The notes under the pieces were generated by a model. It did not search any database. It worked only from the letters and a program-made list of their open reading frames with translations, and was not told the origin of the DNA. The translations under genes and the position numbers were made by a program. From CAWKDG01 sp963848355 (GTDB lineage Bacteria; Actinomycetota; Acidimicrobiia; Acidimicrobiales; UBA8190), in contig CAWKDG010000001.1 in assembly GCA_963848355.1 (NCBI GenBank), positions 62,001 through 126,000 of the forward strand: a stretch of 64,000 bases of DNA, read 5' to 3'. Below are positions 27,201 to 35,250 of the stretch, piece after piece (within the stretch, counting starts at the first letter, position 1; the number at the start of each line of letters is the position of its first letter).

Positions 27201-27242
27201 TCCGTTCGGGGCTCCGACGCCCGGGGTGGGAAACTCCTCGCC

Positions 27243-28466
27243 ATGGCCATCGACTTCACGTTTCCCCCCGAGGTGGAGGAGGCCCGCCAGCGGATGCGGG
27301 CCTTCGTCGACGAGGACATCCGGCCCACCGAGGAGCGGCTCGTCTCCGATACCGCCGGCCGCGCCGACTGGCGGGCCGAGCTCGACCGACTCCGGGCCCG
27401 GGCCCGGGAGCTCGAGCTCTGGATGCCGCACATGCCCCGCGAGTGGGGTGGCGCCGGACAGGGACCGACGGCGCTGGCGGCGGTATCGGCCGAGGCGGCC
27501 AAGAGCCGCTTCGGGTCCTACATCATCAATTGCTACGCGCCCGACGAGGGCAACATGCACACCCTGCTGCACTTCGGGACCGACGAGCAGAAGGACCGGT
27601 ATCTGAAACCGATGTGCGACGGCACCATGCGCTCGTGCTTCGCCATGACCGAGCCTGAGGTGGCCGGGTCCGATCCCACCTTGATGCAGACGCGGGCCGA
27701 ACTGCACGGCGCCGAGTGGACCATCAACGGACACAAGTGGTTCATCAGTGGCGCGCGCGGTGCCCAGTTCGCCATCCTCCTGGCCCGTACCGAGGACGAC
27801 CCTCCCGTCCCGCAGGCGGCGACGTCCGCCTTCATCGTGGACGTACCGGCGGAGGGCTGGGAGCTCGTCCGTGACGTCGAGACCATGTCGGGCAGCCACA
27901 ACCACTGCGAGATCCGGATCACCGACCTCCGGGTGCCGGCATCACAGATGCTGGGGGAGCGTGGCCAGGGCCACCGCCTGGGCCAGGCCCGGCTCGGACC
28001 CGCCCGGCTGGCCCACTGCATGCGGTGGCTGGGACAGATCGAGATGGCGCTCGACATGATGGTCGACAGGTCGTTGTCCCGGTACTCGCACGGGTCGTAC
28101 CTGGCGGAGAAGCAGGGCATCCAGTGGCTCATCAGCGAATCGGCCATCGAGCTGTACCAGGCCAAGCTCATGGTTCTCCATGCCGCCTACCTGATCGAAC
28201 GCGGCCTGCCCTTCACCACCGAGGTCTCGATGGCCAAGCACCATGTGGCCAATACCCTGTGGCGGGTGATCGACCGTGCCGTTCAGGTGCACGGGGCCCT
28301 CGGATACTCCAAGGACTCACCGTTGGCCGACATGCTGATGCAGGCGCGGTGGAGTCGTTTCGCCGACGGTGCTGACGAGATCCACAAGTGGCGGGTGGCC
28401 GAGGCGGTGATCCAATCCACACACCGGGGAAGTGGCAGGACGTGGCCTGGGTCCCTTCCCCTTTAG
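27243..28466 (+). CDS. Acyl-CoA dehydrogenase family protein
   Basis: FAD-dependent acyl-CoA dehydrogenase of 407 residues. N-terminal helical domain (FPPEVEEARQRMRAFVDEDI), middle beta domain with FAMTEPEVAGSDPTLMQTRA and WFISGARGAQFAILLART, and C-terminal helical domain with GPARLAHCMRWLGQIEMALD, IDRAVQVHGALGYSKDSPL and the terminal GADEIHKWRVAEAVIQ. The layout resembles ACAD11-type or phosphotransferase-linked members; chain-length preference is unknown. It ends with a short hydrophilic tail. It is not obviously in an operon: 42 bases from the hydrolase, 214 to the next gene. Confidence 0.93.
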   Translation: MAIDFTFPPEVEEARQRMRAFVDEDIRPTEERLVSDTAGRADWRAELDRLRARARELELWMPHMPREWGGAGQGPTALAAVSAEAAKSRFGSYIINCYAPDEGNMHTLLHFGTDEQKDRYLKPMCDGTMRSCFAMTEPEVAGSDPTLMQTRAELHGAEWTINGHKWFISGARGAQFAILLARTEDDPPVPQAATSAFIVDVPAEGWELVRDVETMSGSHNHCEIRITDLRVPASQMLGERGQGHRLGQARLGPARLAHCMRWLGQIEMALDMMVDRSLSRYSHGSYLAEKQGIQWLISESAIELYQAKLMVLHAAYLIERGLPFTTEVSMAKHHVANTLWRVIDRAVQVHGALGYSKDSPLADMLMQARWSRFADGADEIHKWRVAEAVIQSTHRGSGRTWPGSLPL

Positions 28467-28667
28467 CCCGGCCAGGCGGTCGGGACCCTCACGATCCGAT
28501 GACGGAAAGCCACGCGGGCCGACGAACTCGATGCGCCTTGGCCAACGGTCCGCTTTTTCAGTCGATAGTGGTGCAGCGCCTGACGAGATTCACGCTCCCC
28601 TAATCGGCACCAGTCCCCGGGGCGGTATGCGGCCCCAGCGACCATCCGGGTGGATGTGAATAGGGGA

Positions 28668-28673
28668 TAGAAT
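28668..28673 (+). promoter_or_regulatory. Leaderless -10 element for the acyltransferase gene
   Basis: TAGAAT, 7 bases, then ATG at 28681. The preceding 200 bases (28467-28667) hold no gene that I can support. Confidence 0.6.
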
Positions 28674-28680
28674 TCCGTTC

Positions 28681-29775
28681 ATGTCGGGGGGGCGGGGGAG
28701 CATCGGCGAGGCAATCGACCCAACCCACAACAGCCTCAACTTCCTTCGGCTGGTCCTGGCCTCGATGGTCCTGTTCTCGCACGCCTATGTGATCGGTCAC
28801 TTCGGCAGCGAGGCGGTGCTCAACGGAACCTCGTTCGGGACCGTGGCTGTCTACGGCTTCTTCGGGATCAGCGGCTATCTCATCGCCGGCAGTGCGCTAC
28901 GGAACGGATACGGCCGCTACCTGTGGCAGCGGTTCCTACGCATCTTTCCTGGTTTTTGGGTGTGCCTCATCGTGACCTCGTTCGGATTCGGGGTCATCGG
29001 ATGGCTGAGTCAACATCACGGAGGCGGCTACTTCAGTCAACCCGGAACCACACCCTTTGGCTTCGACTACAACAACTGGTGGCTCGACATGCGCCAGTTC
29101 AACATCGGTGCAACAGGGTGGAACGGGTCGTTATGGACACTGTTCTACGAGTTCCTGTGCTACCTCAGCCTGCTCGTGCTGAGTATGACCGGATTGCTCA
29201 AGCTCAGACCGCTGACCGTCCTTCTGACGCTGGGCTTGTGGTTCGTCTGCGCGGTCATCACCGTTGTCCCGTGGTTGTCAAAGGATTTCAGTGTCTTCGG
29301 AAACTGGTGGGAAATGAACTATCTGAAGTTCGTTGTTATTTTCCTGTTCGGGGCGCTCATCTACCTCTATCGTGAACATATCCCCGACTCGGCACTCCTC
29401 GCGGTGGGTTGCTTCGTGGCTTTTGCTGCGGCCCTGTGGCTGCCTGATCGTGGTTTGGCGCCTGCCTATTCCTTTACTCTTTCCGACCTGGGCGCACCGC
29501 TTCTTGCCTACCCACTCCTGTGGCTCGGTGGACACCTGCCGTTCCAACGCATCGGCGCCAAGAACGATTACAGCTACGGGGTCTACATCTACGCCTATCC
29601 AGTGTCGGTCCTGTTGGCCATATGGGGTGCATATCGGCTCGGCTATGTCCCCTTTGCCATTTTGTGCGTGCTCGGCACTATCCCGCTGGCCGCGGGTAGC
29701 TGGTGGCTGGTCGAAAAGCGCGCCATGAGTCTGCGGAAATTCCACCTGGTCTCACGACGTGAGAGTCACGTCTAG
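28681..29775 (+). CDS. Acyltransferase family 3 membrane protein (OafA/YrhL type)
   Basis: Ten-helix membrane acyltransferase of 364 residues, probably O-acetylating a cell-surface glycan. N-terminal NSLNFLRLVLASMVLFSHAY contains the family Arg-His pair, then FFGISGYLIAGSALRNG and RYLWQRFLRIFPGFWVCLI, and the active-site-associated WNGSLWTLFYEFLCY. The last helices end NDYSYGVYIYAYPVSVLLA. Base use is visibly less GC-rich than the neighbours (runs such as tcctttactctttcc, ttttgctgcgg), suggesting horizontal acquisition. It stands alone between an acyl-CoA dehydrogenase and a convergent MaoC gene. Confidence 0.92.
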   Translation: MSGGRGSIGEAIDPTHNSLNFLRLVLASMVLFSHAYVIGHFGSEAVLNGTSFGTVAVYGFFGISGYLIAGSALRNGYGRYLWQRFLRIFPGFWVCLIVTSFGFGVIGWLSQHHGGGYFSQPGTTPFGFDYNNWWLDMRQFNIGATGWNGSLWTLFYEFLCYLSLLVLSMTGLLKLRPLTVLLTLGLWFVCAVITVVPWLSKDFSVFGNWWEMNYLKFVVIFLFGALIYLYREHIPDSALLAVGCFVAFAAALWLPDRGLAPAYSFTLSDLGAPLLAYPLLWLGGHLPFQRIGAKNDYSYGVYIYAYPVSVLLAIWGAYRLGYVPFAILCVLGTIPLAAGSWWLVEKRAMSLRKFHLVSRRESHV

Positions 29776-29808
29776 CGGAATCGAAGCATCGGCCCGCCGT
29801 CGACGGGA

Positions 29809-30264
29809 TTACCAGTAATACCGGTACACGACCTCGGCGGCGCAGCTGGGTTTGTCCGCATCCTCGGTGGCCAGAGTGATGTCCAGGACCACCTGGACCC
29901 CTCCCTTCACATCCTCGACCGCCCCCACCGATGCTCCTAGGCGCAACTTGGCTCCGACCTTCACCGGCGCCGGAAAGCGGACCTTGTTGCATCCGTAATT
30001 CACGCCGAAGGTCATGCCCTCGACTTCGAGGACCTCGTGGATGAGGGCGGGGACGAGCGACAGCGACAGGTACCCGTGGGCGATGGGTCCACCGAACGGT
30101 CCGGCGGCGGCGCGGACCGGGTCCACGTGGATCCACTGGTGGTCGTCGGTGGCATCGGCGAAGAGATCCACCCGGGCCTGGTCGACCACGAACCAGTCGG
30201 ACCAACCGAGGTGCTGTCCGGAGAGGGCGTGGAATTCGTCGGGACTGCGGACCGTGGTGGGCAT
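29809..30264 (-). CDS. MaoC-like (R)-hydratase
   Basis: Hot-dog-fold enoyl-CoA hydratase-like protein of 151 residues, the usual single-domain length. The catalytic motif region is FADATDDHQWIHVDPVRAAA with Asp and His, followed by GGPIAHGYLSLSLVPALI and NYGCNKVRFPAPVKVGAKLR. It closely resembles actinobacterial MaoC dehydratases acting on acyl-CoA or related thioesters; the exact substrate is unknown. ATG start. Confidence 0.92.
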   Translation of the reverse strand: MPTTVRSPDEFHALSGQHLGWSDWFVVDQARVDLFADATDDHQWIHVDPVRAAAGPFGGPIAHGYLSLSLVPALIHEVLEVEGMTFGVNYGCNKVRFPAPVKVGAKLRLGASVGAVEDVKGGVQVVLDITLATEDADKPSCAAEVVYRYYW

Positions 30265-30287
30265 GGCGCGACTTTATGCCGAGCGCG

Positions 30288-30641
30288 TCAACGGAACCAG
30301 ATCCGTTCGTACTCGCGACTGTGGGTGTGGAGGAAAAGCCCGAGGAGGACGACGGCAAAGAGCAGCGAGAGGAGAATGGCGAGGCCCCCGATGACGAGCA
30401 CGTAGAGGTCGATGAGCACGTTCAACCCGGCCAGCACCACGCCCAGGCGGTAGCCCCACCTCTTCTCGTTGGCGACGCCGAACCCGGCGGCCCCCAGGGC
30501 GAGGGGAACGAGCTCGGCCAGGGGATAGGCGCCGAGCACGATCCCGATCAGGCCGAAGACAGCTGTGAGGTAGCACAGCATCACAGCCCCCTGGAGGGTC
30601 TGCGGTTGTGATCCGTCGAACCAGCGGCGATCGTCGGGCAT
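30288..30641 (-). CDS. Small four-helix membrane protein, function unknown
   Basis: 117 residues, with hydrophobic segments at about 18-38, 42-57, 66-85 and 86-106 (GAVMLCYLTAVFGLIGIVLG; LAILLSLLFAVVLLGLFL) and a charged C-terminus (HSREYERIWFR). It is 23 bases upstream of the MaoC gene on the same strand and could be co-transcribed with it. I do not recognise the family. Confidence 0.7.
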   Translation of the reverse strand: MPDDRRWFDGSQPQTLQGAVMLCYLTAVFGLIGIVLGAYPLAELVPLALGAAGFGVANEKRWGYRLGVVLAGLNVLIDLYVLVIGGLAILLSLLFAVVLLGLFLHTHSREYERIWFR

Positions 30642-30702
30642 CGGGACATTCTTGCAGGTGGTGTGGCCGCCGCCGCCGTCACCTCGGCGACGGTCGGAGC
30701 GT

Positions 30703-30708
30703 TACGCT
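30703..30708 (+). promoter_or_regulatory. Candidate near-leaderless -10 element for the VIT1-like gene
   Basis: TACGCT lies 8 bases before GTG 30717; a GGGGG run in between could also serve as a ribosome-binding site. Confidence 0.45.
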
Positions 30709-30716
30709 GGGGGCAG

Positions 30717-31517
30717 GTGAGTACCGTCGGAGACGCCTCTGGCGCCAGTGCCGACCGTCGCCCGTCTCGCGGCGAGCGCCGGGGATTGAGCGCCTCGCGT
30801 CATCCCTCGGGCGGGATCCACCCCGACCATCACCACCGCAACATCCAGGGCGGTAGCGCCCGGGCGGCCGTCTTCGGCGTGAGCGACGGGTTGGTCACCA
30901 ACGTGGCGCTCATTCTCGGAATCGCCGGCGCCCATCCGGCCGGAGGCGTGGTGCGCCTGGCCGGCGTGGCGGGGCTGGTGGCGGGCGCCTTCTCGATGGC
31001 CTCCGGTGAGTACATCTCGATGCGGGCCCAGACCGAGCTCTTCGAGCGCGAGCTCGCCCTCGAGAACCACGAGATCCTCACGCGACCCGAGGGGGAGCGC
31101 CGCGAGCTCGTCCGTATCTACGAGAGCCGAGGTGTCGAACCGGACGTCGCCGGGCACCTGGCGTCGGAGATGATGCGCACGCCGGAACTGGCCCTCGAGA
31201 CCCACGCCCGCGAGGAGCTCGGGATCAACCCCAGAGCCCTGGGCTCCCCGGTGAAGGCGGCGGCCTCTTCCTTCGCCACGTTCGCCCTCGGGGCACTCGT
31301 TCCCCTCATCGCCTGGCTGGTGACCAGTGGCACCGCCGCCGTCGTGGCCTCGGTGGCGGCCTCGGCGGTGGCCGCCCTCGCCGTTGGAACGGCGGTGGCC
31401 GCTTTCACCCGGCGACCCTGGTGGTGGTCGGCGTTGCGACAGCTCGGCATCTCGGCTGTGGCGGCCGGGATCACGTTCGGCATCGGGACGGCGGTGGGCG
31501 TCTCCACCGTTCACTGA
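30717..31517 (+). CDS. VIT1/CCC1-family metal transporter
   Basis: Predicted Fe2+/Mn2+ transporter of 266 residues. The N-terminal signature GGSARAAVFGVSDGLVTNVA and FSMASGEYISMRAQTELFERE identify the family; the cytoplasmic metal-binding helical section (LENHEILTRPEGERRELVRI ... MMRTPELALETHAREELG) and three further membrane helices follow. Eukaryotic members move iron or manganese into vacuoles; bacterial ones are thought to export. The start GTG is chosen from the -10/RBS context. The His-rich stretch HPDHHHR near the N-terminus may bind metal. Confidence 0.92.
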   Translation: MSTVGDASGASADRRPSRGERRGLSASRHPSGGIHPDHHHRNIQGGSARAAVFGVSDGLVTNVALILGIAGAHPAGGVVRLAGVAGLVAGAFSMASGEYISMRAQTELFERELALENHEILTRPEGERRELVRIYESRGVEPDVAGHLASEMMRTPELALETHAREELGINPRALGSPVKAAASSFATFALGALVPLIAWLVTSGTAAVVASVAASAVAALAVGTAVAAFTRRPWWWSALRQLGISAVAAGITFGIGTAVGVSTVH

Positions 31518-31594
31518 GCGTCCCGGGCCGCGTGCCCGGTCACGGGGCGTCGCCAGGAGGCCGTCACCGACCACGGGTGGCATGCTGGCGGGCC

Positions 31595-33037
31595 GTGGCC
31601 ACCGGAACCCAGAGGCGCTCCGGCCCAGAGACCCTTCCTCTGGAGCGCCTGCGCCGTCGGCAATGGCCCATTCTCGTCACCCTGGCCTTCGTCTGCCTGG
31701 GGTCGGCCTACGTCTTTCGCTGGGGATCAATCGTCCAGGGCCGGCCCTCGTCGTGGGTGACGCCGACCGATCTCTGGGTGACCTTCGGCGCCTCGGTGGC
31801 TTTCACCCATGGTCACTTCGGCGCCATCTACTCCTCACCGGGTTTCGTCACGTTTCCCGGCATCCTCATACTGCTGGCGCCCATCGCCGCCCTGAGTGGT
31901 TCTCTGCAGACGACGCTGCTGGAGATCGGACGTCATCACCATCTCTTTCGCCATCCGCAGATCCTGCTCATCCAGGGGTCCCCCAATTTCCACACCGCGG
32001 TCTTCACCTCCAAAGGGAACCAGTACCTCCCCCACCCCCAGGTCCTGCTCCTCATGGCCCCCTACGTCCTGCTGCTGTCGTGCTCAGTCCTCTTCGCCTG
32101 CGACGCGCTGGCCGAGCGACTCCAGGTTTCTTCGGGGCGACGAGGCATCCTCGTCCTGGCCGAGGCGGTGGTGCTGTGGAACGTGGTCGTCTTCTGGGGA
32201 CATCCCGAGGATGCCATCTCGGTGGCCCTCGTCCTCTACGCCATTGTCTTCGCCCTGGACGAGCGCTGGGCCGGCGCCGGCTGGCTCTTCGGTGCGGCCA
32301 TCGCCCTGCAGCCCTTGGTCATCGTGGTCCTGCCCCTTCTCCTGGTCATGAGTGGGCGACAGCGGGCTCTGATGTTGATCGTGCGAGCAGCGATCCCCGC
32401 CGTCGTCATCACGATCCCGCCCCTGGTGTCAGATTTTCATGCCACCGTTCATACGCTGACGACCCAGCCGGCCTATCCCTACCTGCCGACGAACCATCGG
32501 ACGCCGTGGACGTCTCTCGCCCCGAAACTCGGAGGCCGGGGCCTGGTCGCCCAAGTGGGTGGTGGGCCGGTGCGGCTCGTTGCGCTGGCGCTCGCCGTCC
32601 TTCTCGGTTGGTGGGCGCGCCGATGGAAGAACAGGCCCGAGATGCTCGTCTGGGCCGTGGCTGTGGCGGTCGCGCTGCGCTGCTACACCGAGTCGGTGAT
32701 GATCGCCTACTACGTGTGGCCGGTGCTGGCCGTGGGGTTGCTGGTGGCGGCGCTCGGCAGCACGCGGCGATTCGGTGCCGCCATCGCCGTCGCCGTCGTC
32801 ACCACCGTCGTCCTGCAATGGGGTCTCGGGCAGTGGCCATGGTGGGTCCTGAGCGTGGGCGCGGTGACCGTTCTGCTCGTCGTCTCCTCCCGCCCCGAGC
32901 CACTACCGGAGGTTGCCGCGTCCGGTGAGCGCCATCCGCCTCCGAAGGCCGGTGCGACCAGGCGTCGTGGTCCCGCCGTGTCGCAACAGAAGAAGAAGAA
33001 GCAGGCCCGCACCAACCGGAAGTCCGCCCGTCGCTGA
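31595..33037 (+). CDS. Polytopic membrane protein, glycosyltransferase-like (GT-C type suspected)
   Basis: 480 residues with about ten membrane helices, and a large loop after the first helix (SSWVTPTDLWVTFGASVAFT ... FTSKGNQYLPHPQVLLLMAP). The arrangement, with an early acidic or aromatic loop and repeated helices such as VVLWNVVVFWGHPEDAISVA, resembles DUF2029/GT87-like mannosyltransferases, but no decisive motif is seen. The C-terminus is very basic (KKKKQARTNRKSARR). GTG start is preceded by CATGCT. It ends in a hairpin shared with convergent mshD. Confidence 0.7.
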   Translation: MATGTQRRSGPETLPLERLRRRQWPILVTLAFVCLGSAYVFRWGSIVQGRPSSWVTPTDLWVTFGASVAFTHGHFGAIYSSPGFVTFPGILILLAPIAALSGSLQTTLLEIGRHHHLFRHPQILLIQGSPNFHTAVFTSKGNQYLPHPQVLLLMAPYVLLLSCSVLFACDALAERLQVSSGRRGILVLAEAVVLWNVVVFWGHPEDAISVALVLYAIVFALDERWAGAGWLFGAAIALQPLVIVVLPLLLVMSGRQRALMLIVRAAIPAVVITIPPLVSDFHATVHTLTTQPAYPYLPTNHRTPWTSLAPKLGGRGLVAQVGGGPVRLVALALAVLLGWWARRWKNRPEMLVWAVAVAVALRCYTESVMIAYYVWPVLAVGLLVAALGSTRRFGAAIAVAVVTTVVLQWGLGQWPWWVLSVGAVTVLLVVSSRPEPLPEVAASGERHPPPKAGATRRRGPAVSQQKKKKQARTNRKSARR

Positions 33038-33051
33038 GGCGACAGCGACGG
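33028..33051. terminator. Bidirectional hairpin between convergent genes
   Basis: CCGTCGCTG, 6-base loop, CAGCGACGG. The 9-bp perfect stem includes the stop codon region of the upstream membrane-protein gene and lies 26 bases from the 3' end of mshD. Confidence 0.6.
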
Positions 33052-33076
33052 AGACGACGGGCCCGGCGTGTGTGGC

Positions 33077-33991
33077 TCAGACAGCGGAGGCGATGTCGGC
33101 CGTATAGGCGCGGTCGACGTGGTCCACGGTGAAGCCGAGGTGGCGGTAGAGGCCGACGGCTGCGTCGTTGGCCGCATCCACGTAGAGCATGCCCACGGTG
33201 AGTCCGAGCGCGCCCAGGTGGTCGAGCCCGGCCAGCACCAGGGCGCGCCCGAGCCCGAGACCCTGGAAATCGGGGTCGACGGAGATCACGTAGATCTCGC
33301 CCAGGTGAGGACGCTCGTCCCGGTGCACCTTGGTCCAGCACGAGGCGGCCAGGCGCCCGTCGCGCTCGTGGAGCCGGAAGCCGTGGGGGTCGAACCAAGG
33401 CTCGGCCTCACGCTCGAGGAGGGTGTCGAGACTCCAGTCACCCTGTTCGGGATGGGAGGCGAAGGCCCGATTGTTGACCGCCAGCCATGCCTCCTCGTCG
33501 CGGCCCGGTTCGAACGGTCGGGTGACGACCCGGGGCGAGTTGTCGTCGAGGGGGAGGGGGCGTCGCATCTGGAGGAGGTCGCGGCCGCGTCCGAGGCCCG
33601 ACGCCGCCGCCATGGCGTCGGTGTCGGTGGTGGGCTTGGGCACCCACAGATGGACGTGACCGCCCCCCAGGCGGCGGATCTCGTCGAGCGCGGCGTCGAG
33701 CAGGTTCGATCCCACGTCATGACCGGGGGGACGGTGATCGGGGTGGATGACCAGCTCGAGTCCCCATGTGTTGTGGCCGCGGCTCAACTGCGCGTAACCG
33801 ATCAGGCCGCCGTCCGCCCCCTCGCGGGCCACGAACCCGGCAAAGCCGGTGCGGCCGCCATGAACCAGATCCAGCCACTTGTGCTCGCCGAGGGGCCGGT
33901 GTCCGTCGGCCACGGTGACCTCGTGGAGGAGGTCCGACACCTCGGCGATGTCGGACTCGCCCATCCGCCGCTTGATCTCGACATGATGCAT
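33077..33991 (-). CDS. mshD: Mycothiol synthase (tandem GNAT)
   Basis: Last step of mycothiol synthesis, acetylating Cys-GlcN-Ins. 304 residues comprising two GNAT domains: a degenerate N-terminal one (LELVIHPDHRPPGHDVGSNL) and a C-terminal catalytic one with acetyl-CoA-binding IYVISVDPDFQGLGLGRALV and LYVDAANDAAVGLYRHLGF. Length and tandem arrangement fit MshD. Mycothiol is confined to Actinobacteria, which helps place the organism. Other msh genes are not in the window. Confidence 0.93.
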   Translation of the reverse strand: MHHVEIKRRMGESDIAEVSDLLHEVTVADGHRPLGEHKWLDLVHGGRTGFAGFVAREGADGGLIGYAQLSRGHNTWGLELVIHPDHRPPGHDVGSNLLDAALDEIRRLGGGHVHLWVPKPTTDTDAMAAASGLGRGRDLLQMRRPLPLDDNSPRVVTRPFEPGRDEEAWLAVNNRAFASHPEQGDWSLDTLLEREAEPWFDPHGFRLHERDGRLAASCWTKVHRDERPHLGEIYVISVDPDFQGLGLGRALVLAGLDHLGALGLTVGMLYVDAANDAAVGLYRHLGFTVDHVDRAYTADIASAV

Positions 33992-34032
33992 GTGTGCGCC
34001 ACGCTACCGGCACCGTGCCCGGGTCAGATCGC

Positions 34033-34038
34033 TAATCT
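34033..34038 (+). promoter_or_regulatory. Leaderless -10 element for nth
   Basis: TAATCT, 6 bases, then the GTG of nth. It sits inside a small inverted repeat (CAGAT-cgcta-ATCTG, 34025-34039). Confidence 0.55.
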
Positions 34039-34044
34039 GTCGAC

Positions 34045-34779
34045 GTGTCCCGCCCGCTGAGCCGGCGCGGACGTGCCCGGACGGTGGCGGCACGTCTGGC
34101 CGAGGAATACCCGGGCTCGGCCACCGAGTTGTGCGCCCTGCGCCACGACGGACCCTTCCAGCTCCTCGTGGCCACCATCCTGTCGGCCCAGAGCACCGAC
34201 GAACGGGTGAACATGGTGACGCCGGATCTCTTCGCCGCGTACCCCACGGCCGAGGCCCTGGCCGCCGCGCCGACACCGGTCGTCGAGGAGCTCATCCACT
34301 CGACGGGGTTCTTCCGGGCCAAGACCCGCAGTCTGATCGGCATGGCGCAGGCAGTGGTCGAGCGCTACGGGGGAGAGATCCCGTCCGACATGGAGCAGCT
34401 GACCACCCTGCCGGGCGTGGGGCGCAAGACGGCCAACGTGGTGCGTAGCGTCGACTTCGGGTTGCCCGGCCTTCCCGTCGACACCCACGTCGGCCGGATC
34501 GTGCGCCGGCTCGGCCTGACCACCGAGACCGACCCGGTCAAGGTGGAGACGGAGATCTGCGCCCTGCTCCCCCCCGATCAGTGGGGTACCTTCAGCCTGC
34601 GTCTGATCCTGCACGGCCGGAAGGTCTGTGTGGCCCGTCGGCCCCGGTGCGAGGAATGCCTGGTGGCGGACGTCTGCCCGTCGGCCGAGCTTCCCACTCG
34701 CCCCCCACCCGGGCTCTCAGGCACCGGAGGCCGCTCGACCGCCCGCCGTCGGACCCCGGTGCGGGGACCGGCTCGGTGA
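34045..34779 (+). CDS. nth: Endonuclease III
   Basis: Base-excision DNA glycosylase/AP lyase for oxidised pyrimidines. 244 residues. The helix-hairpin-helix is LPGVGRKTANVV with the catalytic Lys, the catalytic Asp lies in VDTHVGRIVRRLGL, and the 4Fe-4S ligands are C-x6-C-x2-C-x5-C in CVARRPRCEECLVADVC. The tail after the cluster (about 30 residues, Pro/Arg-rich) is extra. GTG start placed by its leaderless -10. Confidence 0.96.
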   Translation: MSRPLSRRGRARTVAARLAEEYPGSATELCALRHDGPFQLLVATILSAQSTDERVNMVTPDLFAAYPTAEALAAAPTPVVEELIHSTGFFRAKTRSLIGMAQAVVERYGGEIPSDMEQLTTLPGVGRKTANVVRSVDFGLPGLPVDTHVGRIVRRLGLTTETDPVKVETEICALLPPDQWGTFSLRLILHGRKVCVARRPRCEECLVADVCPSAELPTRPPPGLSGTGGRSTARRRTPVRGPAR

Positions 34780-34913
34780 CGTTGTGCGGATGTTGTGGAT
34801 CCGCGCGGGGAAGATCAGGCGCCAACGTGATGTTGTAGGAGAGACCGGAACCGGTTCCCGCCACCTGGTTCCGTGAAGAGCGCGGCCGGGATCCGCCACC
34901 CGCTGCGCTCGCG

Positions 34914-34939
34914 CGACGGCGCCCTCCGGGGCGCCGTCG
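34914..34939 (+). terminator. 11-bp hairpin downstream of nth
   Basis: CGACGGCGCCC, loop TCCG, GGGCGCCGTCG. It lies 135 bases after nth, the likely end of its transcript. A separate palindrome GGAACCGGTTCC occurs at 34847-34858. Confidence 0.55.
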
Positions 34940-35142
34940 TCGCGTCTGCGCCCCGTCATCACCCCAGATGTGTCGACGAGCGGCCCCGCGCTTTCGATGC
35001 GAGACGAAGGAGTCGCTCACAGGTCCGAGACACCGGAGCGGGGGTGGTGTGACGGGTGGGGAGGTTGTGCGCCGTGCCGCCACGACGAGGTGAGCGCTGC
35101 CGACGCTCGTCGGGGCGCACCGTGGCGGCGTCGGCGCCGCAG
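34940..35142. other. Intergenic stretch without a supported gene
   Basis: Together with the flanking hairpin and promoter this is part of a 471-base gap (34780-35250). I see no tRNA, repeat or coding frame with typical codon use. A modest inverted pair CGACGAG/CTCGTCG occurs near 35083-35110. Confidence 0.5.
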
Positions 35143-35171
35143 GTGACAGAAGTCCTGACCCGGGATAGATT
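35143..35171 (+). promoter_or_regulatory. Sigma-70-like promoter for the modular secreted protein
   Basis: -35 GTGACA (35143-35148), 17-base spacer, -10 TAGATT (35166-35171). Transcription would begin near 35178, giving a leader of about 73 bases with a strong ribosome-binding site. Confidence 0.6.
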
Positions 35172-35237
35172 GGGGGTCTTGCGGTAGTCGGTCGGTGGGC
35201 CGGGCTTCCGGGGGACAAGCCAGGGGTTGGGACCGAC

Positions 35238-35243
35238 AGGAGG
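35238..35243 (+). promoter_or_regulatory. Ribosome-binding site deciding the start at 35251
   Basis: AGGAGG is 1 base from ATG 35245 (too close) but 7 bases from ATG 35251, so the second ATG is the likely start. Confidence 0.7.
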
Positions 35244-35250
35244 CATGGGG

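Noticed and set aside
35178..35250. A possible c-di-AMP (ydaO-type) riboswitch before the secreted protein
   Set aside because: Such riboswitches often precede actinobacterial wall genes, but the leader is too short and I could not find the conserved core sequences.
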